DNA of 64,000 nucleotides from Bacillota bacterium (GTDB lineage: Bacteria > Bacillota_A > Clostridia > Lachnospirales > Lachnospiraceae): contig JAEYMU010000030.1 in NCBI GenBank assembly GCA_023407175.1, forward strand, positions 62,001 through 126,000. The letters are read 5' to 3'. Positions within the stretch are counted from its first letter, which is position 1. Each line of letters starts with the position of its first letter. The position numbers and the translations under genes were made by a program. Positions 18,703 to 27,167 of the stretch are shown here, piece by piece. Under the pieces are notes generated by a model. That model was not told where the DNA came from. It worked only from the letters and a program-made list of their open reading frames with translations, and did no database searches.

Positions 18703-19530
18703 CTAATCAAGATTACCATGGGCATCCTCCACTACCTTCATTATAGCGGAAGACCCAATTATTTCTCCGGCAGGATATTCCCGCAGCTGTGTATCATATA
18801 TGTTCTTTCGCAGATATAATAAATATTCAATGTTGCCCTCCGGCCCTTTGATCGGAGAAAAGTTTAAATCCAGGCAGTCAAAGCCCGCAGACGACGCAAA
18901 GCCGCAGACGAGGACGAGGACCTCCTCATGCACCTTCTTATCCCTTACAACACCCTTCTTGCCAACCTTTTCCCTTCCTGCCTCAAACTGGGGTTTAATC
19001 AGACATACGACTTCCCCCTCCTCTTTCAGCAGTTCCCGGACCGGAAGAAGGACCTTGGTTAATGAGATAAAGGAAACATCGATGGATGCAAAGGCAATCC
19101 GGTCCTCCAGCTGTTCCGGAGTCAGATACCGGATATTGGTCTTCTCCATACTAATCACCCGTTCATCCTGGCGAAGCTTCCAGGCCAGCTGATTCGTTCC
19201 GACGTCCACTGAGTAGACCTTAACGGCACCATTTTGCAGCATGCAGTCGGTAAAACCTCCGGTAGAGGAACCCACGTCCATGCAAATCTTACCCTCCAGA
19301 GCAATTCCATACTGTGCGATCGCCTTCTCCAGCTTCAAGCCTCCCCGACTTACATACTTAAGCGGATTCTCCTTCACCTCGATGGAAGCATTCTCAGGAA
19401 AGGTACTTCCCGCCTTATCCTCACGCTGGCCATCCACAAACACATTGCCAGACATGATGATAGCCTTAGCCTTCTCCCTTGACTCTGCAAGATTTCGATT
19501 TACAAGTAATACATCCAAGCGTTCCTTCAA
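18703..19530 (-). CDS. tlyA: TlyA-family rRNA 2'-O-methyltransferase / hemolysin A-like
   Basis: 275 residues. An N-terminal S4 RNA-binding domain (RLDVLLVNRNLAESREKAKAI, residues 4-24) is followed by an FtsJ-like SAM methyltransferase with CMDVGSSTGGFTDCMLQNGA near 82 and the catalytic-Lys region LIKPQFEAGREKVGKKGVV near 180. It methylates cytidine 2'-OH groups of 16S/23S rRNA. The start is a TTG at 19530, which gives the standard M-KERLDVLL N-terminus; GGAGG lies 11 nt upstream. Confidence 0.93.
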   Translation of the reverse strand: MKERLDVLLVNRNLAESREKAKAIIMSGNVFVDGQREDKAGSTFPENASIEVKENPLKYVSRGGLKLEKAIAQYGIALEGKICMDVGSSTGGFTDCMLQNGAVKVYSVDVGTNQLAWKLRQDERVISMEKTNIRYLTPEQLEDRIAFASIDVSFISLTKVLLPVRELLKEEGEVVCLIKPQFEAGREKVGKKGVVRDKKVHEEVLVLVCGFASSAGFDCLDLNFSPIKGPEGNIEYLLYLRKNIYDTQLREYPAGEIIGSSAIMKVVEDAHGNLD

Positions 19531-19569
19531 CCCGACATCAACCTCCGTAATTCAATGTTCCATATATCA

Positions 19570-21435
19570 TCACAGCTCGGCCTTGATCCGATTCAAAATA
19601 CTCTGCGCATCCAGTCCGAATTTCTTTTGCAGCTCCGCTACTCCGCCCTGCTCGATAAATTCAACGGGAAGAGCGATATTTAAAAGTCTGATTTGCTGCT
19701 TCTTGGTTTCCAGAAGATAATCCGCAACCTTCTGTCCGTAACCGCCGTCCTTCACATTCTCCTCCAGGGTTACAAATAGTTTGTGCTTTGCGGATAACTG
19801 CTCCAGAATTTCCTTGTCAATCGGTGAGAGGAAGCGCACATTAACAAAGGACACCTTACGTCCTTCCTGTTCCAGGGCCTCTACAACCTCCTGCCCGGTC
19901 CGAACCATACTGCCAACGGCAAATATGGCAATGTCCGTACCCTCCTTAAGAAGCTCTGCTCTGCCAGGTTCGAGTGCCGCCTTATGGTCACTTAGTCCCA
20001 GATACGCCTCTCCCTTCGGATAACGGATGGCAACAGGACCGGGATATGCCAAGGCAAAGGATAGCATCTCCTCCAGCTCAAGACTGTTCTTGGGGGCCAT
20101 TACTGTCAGATTCGGGATATGGGTCAGGAAAGACAGGTCAAAGGTACCCTGGTGGGTTTTTCCGTCCCTGCCCGAAATTCCGGCACGGTCGATGGCAAAC
20201 ACCACCGGAAGCTTATTGATACAGACATCATGAAGTATCTGGTCATATGCCCTTTGCAAAAAGGTGGAGTAGATCGCTACCACAGGCTTATATCCGCCCA
20301 TAGCCAAGCCTGCCGCAAAGGTTACCGCATGCTCTTCCGCAATCCCGACATCAAAAAAACGGTCGGGAAATTGCTTTTTAAAGCTCGATAGACCAGTTCC
20401 ATTCGGCATGGCTGCCGTGATTGCCACTATTTTATTATCCGTAAGTGCCATCCGAACCATGGCATCGGAAAATATCTTCGTATAGGATAAGGTTTTATCT
20501 GCAAGTATGGGCCGTCCGCTGGCCACATCAAAGGGATCAACCCCATGATAACGGCTTGGATATTTTTCGGCAGGCTGATACCCCTTGCCCTTTCTTGTAA
20601 TAACATGGACTACAACTGCCTTCTTTGCTCTGCTGGCGGCTTCAAAGGCTTCCAGCATCTGGTCTATGTCATGACCGTCGATCGGTCCGATATAGGTTAA
20701 CCCCATGTCTTCAAAAAACATGCTGGGCAGCATGAAATATTTGATGGCGTCCTTGGAACGCTTAAGCTTTCCTACCAGAGCCTTGCCAATGCCTGGCATC
20801 TGGTTCAAGGTATTCTCCATGTTCTCCTTAAAGCCGGTATATTTGGAATTGGTACGCAGCTTGCCGAGATAATTAGCCAATCCCCCCACATTCTCGGAGA
20901 TGGACATATTATTATCATTTAATACGATAATCATATTGGATTTCAGTCTCCCGGCATTATTGATCGCCTCAAAGGCCATACCGCCGGTGAGAGCCCCATC
21001 ACCAAGTACTGCCACTACCCGGTTGTTTTCCCCGCTCAAATCTCTCGCCTTCACCAGTCCCAGAGCAGCCGATATGGCTGTCGAGCTGTGCCCGGTATCA
21101 AAGGGATCACAGCTGCTTTCTTCCCTTCTGGGAAAGCCGCTTAACCCATCCATCTGCCTCAGGGTTGTGAACAAATCCCTTCTTCCGGTCAGAAGCTTAT
21201 GGGTGTATGCCTGATGCCCAACATCCCAGACAAGCTTATCCCCCGGAAAGCCAAGAAACAGGTGAAGTGCCATGGTTAGCTCTACCACACCAAGATTTGA
21301 AGCAAGATGTCCACCGGTTTTACTCACATTGTCTATTAAAAAGCCCCGGATTTCCTCCGCCAGCCTTTCATAATCCTGTTCCTTTATTTTTTTGATATCA
21401 TTCGCATTATTAATGCTGTCCAATAGCTTAGACAA
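19570..21435 (-). CDS. dxs: 1-deoxy-D-xylulose-5-phosphate synthase
   Basis: 621 residues, full length. Condenses pyruvate and glyceraldehyde-3-phosphate with thiamine diphosphate, the first step of the MEP isoprenoid pathway. Domains: N-terminal ThDP-binding with GDGALTGGMAFEAINNAG (near 145-162), the middle pyrimidine-binding domain with DVGIAEEHAVTFAAGLA (near 365) and the C-terminal transketolase domain (near 500-620). The substrate-site HQGTFDLSFL is near 425. It follows ispA by 16 nt; a shared transcript links both isoprenoid genes. Confidence 0.97.
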   Translation of the reverse strand: MSKLLDSINNANDIKKIKEQDYERLAEEIRGFLIDNVSKTGGHLASNLGVVELTMALHLFLGFPGDKLVWDVGHQAYTHKLLTGRRDLFTTLRQMDGLSGFPRREESSCDPFDTGHSSTAISAALGLVKARDLSGENNRVVAVLGDGALTGGMAFEAINNAGRLKSNMIIVLNDNNMSISENVGGLANYLGKLRTNSKYTGFKENMENTLNQMPGIGKALVGKLKRSKDAIKYFMLPSMFFEDMGLTYIGPIDGHDIDQMLEAFEAASRAKKAVVVHVITRKGKGYQPAEKYPSRYHGVDPFDVASGRPILADKTLSYTKIFSDAMVRMALTDNKIVAITAAMPNGTGLSSFKKQFPDRFFDVGIAEEHAVTFAAGLAMGGYKPVVAIYSTFLQRAYDQILHDVCINKLPVVFAIDRAGISGRDGKTHQGTFDLSFLTHIPNLTVMAPKNSLELEEMLSFALAYPGPVAIRYPKGEAYLGLSDHKAALEPGRAELLKEGTDIAIFAVGSMVRTGQEVVEALEQEGRKVSFVNVRFLSPIDKEILEQLSAKHKLFVTLEENVKDGGYGQKVADYLLETKKQQIRLLNIALPVEFIEQGGVAELQKKFGLDAQSILNRIKAEL

Positions 21436-21451
21436 TCATTACACCTCGCTT

Positions 21452-22369
21452 CTATTTTTCCCTGCCAACCAGCATGGTGATCAACTCTTCCAGAAAATCA
21501 TTACGGTAAGACAGAGTTTTGTAGATATCCGTGGCCTGACTGGATATACGGGCCACTTCTTCATTTGCTTTCGCAAGTCCCAACAGTGCCACATACGTAG
21601 TTTTATCATTTTTCTCATCACTGTGGATTGGCTTGCCAAGAACCTCCTGTGTGCTTGTAACATCCAGAATATCATCCTTAATCTGGAAGGCCAGACCGAC
21701 TGCTCCGGCAATCTGTTCCACCTTATCAACCTCTTCCGGCTTTGCTCCTGCAAGTATAGCTCCAATCATCATGGAAGCCTCGATTAAAGCCCCTGTCTTC
21801 AACTGATACATGAGATTAAGGCGCTCCAGTTCTCCGGCTTTGCCGCAATCCTCCATATCAATTACCTGTCCGCCGATCATTCCATATATTCCGGCCTTGC
21901 CGGCAAGCACCTGCAGGGAGCGCGCAATTCTTTGATAGGAAACTATAGGCTCGGTGTCTGGTAAAAACGCCGCATAGTCAAAGGCTTTCATCGCTGTCTC
22001 AAATGCATAGTTGAGCAGACCGTCCCCTGCCAGAATTCCCATCGCTTCCCCATATACCACATGGGTCGTCTTCCTGCCCCGGCGATACTCGTCATTGTCC
22101 ATCGCCGGCAGATCATCATGAACCAGGGAATAGGTATGAATCATTTCCATCGCTGCCAAAAAAGGCTCCAGTACCTTGAGCTCCTGCCCTCCGAACAACC
22201 GGTAGGTTTCCGCCATAAGCAGCGGCCTTAAGCGTTTGCCTCCGGCCATCAGGCTATAGTTCATAGCCTCCATGATTGTCCTTTGGCTGCCCTCTTCCTT
22301 GGGGATATATTTCTTTAAAATACCTTCTATCTCGTTTACCTTATTCTGCAATTCCTGATTAAAGTTCAT
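21452..22369 (-). CDS. ispA: Farnesyl/geranyl diphosphate synthase
   Basis: 305 residues. Builds C15 prenyl diphosphate from isopentenyl and dimethylallyl diphosphate. The first aspartate-rich motif is HDDLPAMDNDEYRRGR (near 83), the second DDILDVT (near 225), and GGKRLRP (near 45) binds diphosphate. ATG 22369 overlaps the xseB stop by 11 bp (ATGAACTTTAA) and gives the standard MNF N-terminus; ATG codons at 22375 and 22381 are also possible. The overlap suggests translational coupling to xseB. Confidence 0.94.
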   Translation of the reverse strand: MNFNQELQNKVNEIEGILKKYIPKEEGSQRTIMEAMNYSLMAGGKRLRPLLMAETYRLFGGQELKVLEPFLAAMEMIHTYSLVHDDLPAMDNDEYRRGRKTTHVVYGEAMGILAGDGLLNYAFETAMKAFDYAAFLPDTEPIVSYQRIARSLQVLAGKAGIYGMIGGQVIDMEDCGKAGELERLNLMYQLKTGALIEASMMIGAILAGAKPEEVDKVEQIAGAVGLAFQIKDDILDVTSTQEVLGKPIHSDEKNDKTTYVALLGLAKANEEVARISSQATDIYKTLSYRNDFLEELITMLVGREK

Positions 22370-22568
22370 TCGCATCACCATTCTCACTTAAGATGATCAA
22401 CTGCTTCTCCACCTTGTCAATGGAGTCATTGCAGGTTTTCAGAAGCTTCATGCCTTCCTGGTATAACCCGAAGGAATCCTCAAGACTTATATCAGGCTTC
22501 TCAAGTGAAGCAACGATTTGGTTTAACTTTTCAAATGCTTCCTCCAGCTTTATTTCTTTATCCGCCAT
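22359..22568 (-). CDS. xseB: Exodeoxyribonuclease VII small subunit
   Basis: 69 residues, a two-helix coiled hairpin typical of XseB (LEEAFEKLNQIVASLEKPDISLEDSF..YQEGMKLLKTCNDSIDKVEKQ). It assembles on the long C-terminal helix of XseA to form the single-strand DNA exonuclease used in repair. The start is ATG 22568, 8 nt after AGGAG; the frame is open further upstream into xseA but without a site. Overlaps ispA. Confidence 0.94.
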   Translation of the reverse strand: MADKEIKLEEAFEKLNQIVASLEKPDISLEDSFGLYQEGMKLLKTCNDSIDKVEKQLIILSENGDANEL

Positions 22569-22593
22569 TTTGAATTCTCCTGTTTTCTTTGTT

Positions 22594-23802
22594 TCAGTTT
22601 CGTTTTTTCTCCAAAAGCTCCTCTGTTCTAGCTTTAATATCCCCATCTAACAGGGAAATTGTTAAAAGCTCATTCTTTGAGACCTTATGTATGGATTGCA
22701 CCGGTATGTTGTCCTCCCCGGTAATCAGCGCATAACCCTTACTTAGCTTGGACAGGGGCGAGAGTCCCTCCAGCTTTGCAATGAGCAGCTCCAACTGGTG
22801 TCTTTTCTCCTTCAGCTGATAATTCATCCGAAGCAGAAGCCTTTGCTCCATATCTGCAAGGAACTGGCGCTTTTGCCTGATCTGAAAGGCCGGACTGGCA
22901 TATAACAGTTTCAGCTTATACTCATTGATTCTGCTTGTATATTGCTTAAGCCTCTGCTGTATCTCCCGATCCAGCTTATGCCTATAATCCCGAAGTGTGC
23001 TTCGGAAGGCCATATAGTCATTAACCGCTAATTCCGCTGCTGCCGACGGGGTCGGTGCACGAAGATCTGCAACAAAATCTGCAATGGTAATGTCGGTTTC
23101 ATGTCCGACCGCCGAAATAATCGGGGTCCCGCAGTCATAAATCGCCCTGGCCACAAGTTCCTCGTTAAAGGCCCACAAATCCTCAATGGAACCGCCGCCT
23201 CTGCCGACTATGATAGTGTCCACACCCATGCGGTCAAGAACCTTGATCCCTCTTACCACGCTTTGTGCAGCTCCGGTGCCCTGTACCTGGGCCGGATACA
23301 AAATCAACTGGACATAGGGGTTTCTTCTTCCCGATATATTCACGATATCCTGAATAGCGGCTCCGGTGGAGGCTGTAACAATGCCAACCTTCTTCGGATA
23401 GGCCGGAATCGGCTTTTTATGCGCTTTGTCAAATAAGCCCTCGGCCTCCAGACTTTTTTTCAGCCGCTCGAATTTCTCATACAGAATTCCCTGTCCGTCC
23501 AATACGATTTCACTGGCATAGAGCTGGTATTTCCCGTCCCGTTCATATACATTGATGCTTCCCAGGGCAATAACGCTTTGTCCCTCCTCCAGACGAAAGG
23601 TCAGTCCCCTTCGCTGTCCGGCAAACATAACACATGCCAATTGCCCCTGGGTATCCTTTAGTGTAAAGTAGATGTGCCCAGAGGTATGATATTTGCAGTT
23701 GGAGACCTCACCCTTGATATAGACCCGGTTTAAAATCCCGTCCCTGATAAACATATTCTTAATATACTGATTGATTTCCGTAACTGAATAAGCCTGTCCC
23801 AT
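22594..23802 (-). CDS. xseA: Exodeoxyribonuclease VII large subunit
   Basis: 402 residues. Begins MGQAYSVTEINQYIKNMF with an OB-fold (residues 5-95), then the catalytic domain with STGAAIQDI (near 145), VDTIIVGRGGGSIEDLWAFN (near 185) and GHETDITIADFVADLRAPTPSAAAE (near 235), then the long basic helix that binds XseB. The frame is open to an ATG that overlaps the nusB stop (23856), but a hairpin GCCGCC-ATC-GGCGGC at 23818-23832 followed by an AGAATGAGAG tail matches the leader pattern of other genes here and favours ATG 23802. An ATG at 23814 is also possible. Confidence 0.94.
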   Translation of the reverse strand: MGQAYSVTEINQYIKNMFIRDGILNRVYIKGEVSNCKYHTSGHIYFTLKDTQGQLACVMFAGQRRGLTFRLEEGQSVIALGSINVYERDGKYQLYASEIVLDGQGILYEKFERLKKSLEAEGLFDKAHKKPIPAYPKKVGIVTASTGAAIQDIVNISGRRNPYVQLILYPAQVQGTGAAQSVVRGIKVLDRMGVDTIIVGRGGGSIEDLWAFNEELVARAIYDCGTPIISAVGHETDITIADFVADLRAPTPSAAAELAVNDYMAFRSTLRDYRHKLDREIQQRLKQYTSRINEYKLKLLYASPAFQIRQKRQFLADMEQRLLLRMNYQLKEKRHQLELLIAKLEGLSPLSKLSKGYALITGEDNIPVQSIHKVSKNELLTISLLDGDIKARTEELLEKKRN

Positions 23803-23855
23803 ATTTTCTCTCATTCTGCCGCCATCGGCGGCATAAAACATCAGGAATAAAACCA

Positions 23856-24251
23856 TTACGCCAGCTTTGCAAGTACTCCATTAATAAAGCCGGGGGATTC
23901 ATCTCCACCGAAGATTTTTGCCATCTCGACTGCTTCATTGATCGCCACCTTGACCGGAATCTCATCATCAAAACGCATCTCAAAAACCGCCAGGCGAAGG
24001 ATTGTCAGATCCACTTTACCCATACGATTTAGCTTCCAGCCACTTGCTGCCTGGGAAAGGACCTGGTCTATCTCCTCCATATGCTCCATGACGCTGTGAT
24101 AGCGTGCGGTCAGATAGGCATACTCCTCCAGGGAAGGCTTTTCCAGAGCGGCCATATAAAGCTCCATCTGCTCCTCCAATTCACCTGCCTCATGAAAATC
24201 CTTACGAAACAGCATAAGAAATACATGCTCTCTTATCTCTCTTCTTGTCAC
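23856..24251 (-). CDS. nusB: Transcription antitermination protein NusB
   Basis: 131 residues, all-helical. N-terminal TRREIREHVFLMLFRKDF binds boxA RNA, and the C-terminal VDLTILRLAVFEM and VAINEAVEMAKIFGGDESPGFINGVL segments are the strongest family signatures. With NusE (S10) it supports processive rRNA transcription. The start is GTG 24251, 9 nt after AGGAGG. A MITE-like element separates it from asp23. Confidence 0.95.
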   Translation of the reverse strand: MTRREIREHVFLMLFRKDFHEAGELEEQMELYMAALEKPSLEEYAYLTARYHSVMEHMEEIDQVLSQAASGWKLNRMGKVDLTILRLAVFEMRFDDEIPVKVAINEAVEMAKIFGGDESPGFINGVLAKLA

Positions 24252-24278
24252 TGTGTGGCTCCTCCTATATATTCAATA

Positions 24279-24391
24279 GGGTTGCTGCAAAATAAAATCA
24301 TCAAAATTTTAGGAAGTGTTATCCTTACCCGATCTTAAAAGGCAAGTATAATACTTCCTCAAAAGTTGTAAAAGTCATTTTGCAACAACCC
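24279..24391. mobile_element. MITE-like inverted-repeat element
   Basis: The 15-bp ends GGGTTGCTGCAAAAT (24279-24293) and ATTTTGCAACAACCC (24377-24391) are inverted with a single mismatch. The similarity continues inwards (CAAAATTTTAGGAAGTG against the complement of ACTTCCTCAAAAGTTG), so the whole 113 bp can fold into one long hairpin with a short loop. There is no ORF. This is the form of a non-autonomous miniature element mobilised by a transposase in trans. I see no convincing target-site duplication. It sits between asp23 and nusB within one operon. Confidence 0.6.
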
Positions 24392-24402
24392 CAGGAAACA
24401 TC

Positions 24403-24789
24403 TTACTGTTTTACAATGTTTACACCTGCTATTCTGATGTTAACTTCTTTTACCTGTAAACCGGTCATATTCTCGATGGCCAATTTCACCTTTTCCTGAA
24501 CTAATTTTGCTGTCTCCGGTATGCCATATCCATAATCTAAGGTTAATGCCATGTCGACTGACACTGCCTCCGGACTTACAAGAACCTTAACTCCCTTGGA
24601 TAGATTTTTCTTCCCAAGCTTACCGGCAATCTCATTCGTTACATTACCGGAGGTAGCAGATACACCCTTCACTTCCGTTGCAGCAAGTCCTGCGATGGAT
24701 GCTACGACTTCATCAGCAATCTGCACTTCCCCAACCTTACCGTTTTCATGTATTTTATACGTATTCCTTACTTCCGGTCCCTTATTCAT
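24403..24789 (-). CDS. Asp23/Gls24-family envelope stress protein
   Basis: 128 residues. Matches the Asp23 family: VGEVQIADEVVASIAGLAATEVKGV (residues 18-42), GVKVLVSPEAVSVDMALTLDYGYGIPETAKLVQEKVKLAIENMTG and the closing VKEVNIRIAGV. These are membrane-associated cytoplasmic proteins of Gram-positive bacteria linked to cell-envelope homeostasis. It is the first gene of the asp23-nusB-xse-isp-dxs block and has its own promoter at 24841-24868. Confidence 0.92.
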   Translation of the reverse strand: MNKGPEVRNTYKIHENGKVGEVQIADEVVASIAGLAATEVKGVSATSGNVTNEIAGKLGKKNLSKGVKVLVSPEAVSVDMALTLDYGYGIPETAKLVQEKVKLAIENMTGLQVKEVNIRIAGVNIVKQ

Positions 24790-24840
24790 GGCGTTACCTC
24801 CTAAGTTCCTATTGTTATCCGGTGTTGATTCACTTATTGT

Positions 24841-24868
24841 ATTATAACATATTTATACAACATATCAA
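24841..24868 (-). promoter_or_regulatory. Promoter of the asp23-nusB operon
   Basis: Minus-strand TTGATA (24863-24868) and TATAAT (24841-24846) with a 16-nt spacer, about 50 bp before the asp23 start. It fits sigma-A. Confidence 0.65.
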
Positions 24869-24969
24869 TTAGATTTTAAAAAATGCTAATTATATGGTAA
24901 TAAGAATTACCAATTCCATCCGATTATATTCTGCATTGCTTTCTATGAAATAGAATATATCCTCCCAAT

Positions 24970-25023
24970 CCATAAAGAAAGGGTCCCGTAAATATGATAC
25001 TGGCATATTTTACGGTACCCTTC
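24970..25023 (-). terminator. Terminator of the spoIIIA operon
   Basis: On the minus strand, an AAGGGT.CCGTAAAATATG arm pairs with CATATTTACGG.ACCCTT and is followed by TCTTTAT. It lies 40 bp after the spoIIIAH stop. The U run is short, so some read-through to asp23 is possible. Confidence 0.65.
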
Positions 25024-25062
25024 GGATTACTAAATATTTTGATAAAATTAAAACCATTTCGG

Positions 25063-25857
25063 TTATTCGGAGACAACGGTCGGGATAATCTCGATATTCG
25101 CCACCGGGATATCCGTCTCATTCTTCACTACATCTTCAATAATTGCAAGCTGCTGGTCTGACAAACTCACCGCATTGACAACAACATCCACCTTATCATC
25201 TACGATGAATACAATTGCACCGTCAAAGCCCTTGGCTTCCAGAAGCATCTCGGCTGCGCTTTCTCTTTCAGTAATGTTCGTTAACTCGATCATTGCATCC
25301 AGTGCATCCTGCTTTTCCTCCTGAGTTACATTGGTGCTTCCTATGATCTCCATCAGAGTATCCTTATTCTTAGCTCTGGTCTGCTCTCTCTCCAGCTTCT
25401 TGGATACGAAATAGCCTGCGTCAACGGTTGCGCTTGCCAGAACTGCATCACCGGGAGTTCCCTCTTCCAGATTCAGTTCGCCGTTATCGGCAACATCCTG
25501 GGCATTGGCAAGAGCATCATCGTCGGAGATGTCATTGCTGCCCAGCTCATCAGCGTCCGACTCCGCTGCCTGATCATCCGTCGTATCGGTGTCGGTGGTA
25601 TCGGTATCCGTCGTGTCGGTATCTGTTATATCCGTATCAGTGGTCGTGTTATCATCTGTAGTATCGGTATCCGTCCCGGTGGTATCGGTTACCACATCAT
25701 ACCCTTCTCCCTGTGTATCTTCGTTGGTAACATCTGTCCCAGAGGTAGCAATGGCATCCGATGCATCCCTGTTTGTAAAGCTTAAATATCCTGCTATTAC
25801 AATCATGATTGCTAACGCAGTGATAATAATACTATTTTTCTTAAATATATTTTTCAT
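25063..25857 (-). CDS. spoIIIAH: Stage III sporulation protein AH
   Basis: 264 residues. One N-terminal membrane segment (about 9-27), then a very long acidic Thr/Asp linker (about 40-110, repeats of TDTTD and TDTD), then the YscJ/FliF-like ring-building domain (about 140-264). SpoIIIAH is made in the mother cell and pairs with forespore SpoIIQ across the intermembrane space, forming the feeding-tube channel. The linker is much longer and more repetitive than in Bacillus; it is described under findings. Last gene of the octacistronic operon. Confidence 0.92.
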   Translation of the reverse strand: MKNIFKKNSIIITALAIMIVIAGYLSFTNRDASDAIATSGTDVTNEDTQGEGYDVVTDTTGTDTDTTDDNTTTDTDITDTDTTDTDTTDTDTTDDQAAESDADELGSNDISDDDALANAQDVADNGELNLEEGTPGDAVLASATVDAGYFVSKKLEREQTRAKNKDTLMEIIGSTNVTQEEKQDALDAMIELTNITERESAAEMLLEAKGFDGAIVFIVDDKVDVVVNAVSLSDQQLAIIEDVVKNETDIPVANIEIIPTVVSE

Positions 25858-25871
25858 TTTAAACCTCCTGA

Positions 25872-26474
25872 TTAATTAGTTCCATGATCCATCTTCATTA
25901 CTTTTACTTTATTGGCAGGTACATCAAATAAAACTTCTGCTGCTTCCATGATATCAAATATTACATTGACATCGTCACCGCCTTCGGCAATTACTACAAC
26001 TCCCTCCACCTCCGGCATGGTTTTTTGTATTATGTATGGCGTTGAATTCCCACTCCCGTCGGTAACCATAACGGTACTCTCTTCCCGCGTGACACTCGTA
26101 TCAGTCCTGCTTCCGCCCTCCCCGTCATCTTCATTTAAGCTTTCTTGTGTAGAAGGAGTATCCTTTAATGCTACCTGTTTCTCAGAGGATTTCAAAGTGA
26201 TCATTACTTCTACGTCGCCGATACCGGACACTTTCTTTAAGATACTCACAAGCTTATTTTCCATTTCTGTTATATAGGTATTCGTATCATAGCTTGTCGT
26301 ATTCGTATCATTTTGTTGTACCTTTATATTCGTGTCCTGAGTAGTTTTATCTTCCGTTGCCATAAAGTTGAAAATGCCAGGAAATGATAATAAAATGATT
26401 AAAATCCCTGCAACAAAAATCATAATTAATTTCGGTAGACCTATTTCCTTCAGGGAAATTTTCTTTTTTTCCAT
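25872..26474 (-). CDS. spoIIIAG: Stage III sporulation protein AG
   Basis: 200 residues. N-terminal membrane helix (LIMFVAGILIILLSFPGIF, about 15-34), then an extracytoplasmic part with the ring-building motif in its first half (ENKLVSILKKVSGIGDVEVMITLKSSE) and in the last third (IIQKTMPEVEGVVVIAEGGDD..VKVMKMD). A Ser/Thr/Asp-rich insert lies between. SpoIIIAG forms a large ring in the mother-cell membrane, part of the channel to the forespore. ATG 26474 follows GGGAGG. It ends 14 nt before spoIIIAH. Confidence 0.93.
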   Translation of the reverse strand: MEKKKISLKEIGLPKLIMIFVAGILIILLSFPGIFNFMATEDKTTQDTNIKVQQNDTNTTSYDTNTYITEMENKLVSILKKVSGIGDVEVMITLKSSEKQVALKDTPSTQESLNEDDGEGGSRTDTSVTREESTVMVTDGSGNSTPYIIQKTMPEVEGVVVIAEGGDDVNVIFDIMEAAEVLFDVPANKVKVMKMDHGTN

Positions 26475-26475
26475 G

Positions 26476-27096
26476 CTATCCTCCCTGTATACTAATATTT
26501 ATATTACCCTTATCCATATTATAGAAGTCCGAGAGTTCATTTTTTATAGTAATTTCTAAGGGTGAGGGCGTTTTTGCGGACTGGTTTTCCTCCTGATCAA
26601 TACTGATCTGCGGTATCTCAATCCGGTCGATGACAAGGCTGCCTCCGCTCGCTTCCACAGTCTGATCGGTTCCGGCTGTTATGTTCATGGCAAGGATCTG
26701 TCCATAGGTGCTGCTGTCAGGGTCCTCATCCATGGTTATATTGCAACTTTTCAGATAAATATCGTTTCCCAGCAATAAGTCCCTCACCTGCTCCTTGATT
26801 TTTTGCCGATATTCTGTGAAGATAGCCTCCTCCTGCTCTCCCCTGGCCTGCTCCAGCTGATTCTTAAAATCCGAGGTTTCGATGGAGAAGTAATTATATT
26901 GCAGAAAATAATCCAGATTATCATTCAGCTTCATCAGCTTTACTAATGGTGAGATAACAATCAGCACCAAGATCATACCGGATACAATACTGACATATTT
27001 TTTATAGCTTTTATTGCCCAGGAGATTCATGATGATGGTATTGATAATCATGTAGATGACGATATTCTTAATCCAGTTATAAATCTCTGTTTCCAT
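26476..27096 (-). CDS. spoIIIAF: Stage III sporulation protein AF
   Basis: 206 residues. Two membrane helices at the N-terminus (WIKNIVIYMIINTIIMNLLG about 8-27; YVSIVSGMILVLIVISPLVKL about 34-54) and an extracytoplasmic ring-building domain ending in NISIQGG. It is a component of the SpoIIIA channel platform. The ribosome-binding site lies in the tail of a hairpin (GGCGC..GCGCC at 27113-27129, then GGAATGGAG), one of the recurring leaders of this window. It ends 1 nt before the spoIIIAG start. Confidence 0.9.
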   Translation of the reverse strand: METEIYNWIKNIVIYMIINTIIMNLLGNKSYKKYVSIVSGMILVLIVISPLVKLMKLNDNLDYFLQYNYFSIETSDFKNQLEQARGEQEEAIFTEYRQKIKEQVRDLLLGNDIYLKSCNITMDEDPDSSTYGQILAMNITAGTDQTVEASGGSLVIDRIEIPQISIDQEENQSAKTPSPLEITIKNELSDFYNMDKGNINISIQGG

Positions 27097-27167
27097 AAAA
27101 AATCTCCATTCCGGCGCAAGGTAAGCGCCATGCCTTTTGGATATAAACCATGAAGGTTTGTACCAGC

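Noticed and set aside
25560..25700. Tandem DNA repeats suggestive of a CRISPR array
   Set aside because: The units are 6-15 bp codon repeats within spoIIIAH, without spacers of constant length.
25428..25879. Plus-strand frames rich in Val/Ser repeats opposite spoIIIAH
   Set aside because: They are the antisense reading of the Thr/Asp repeat; no start signals.
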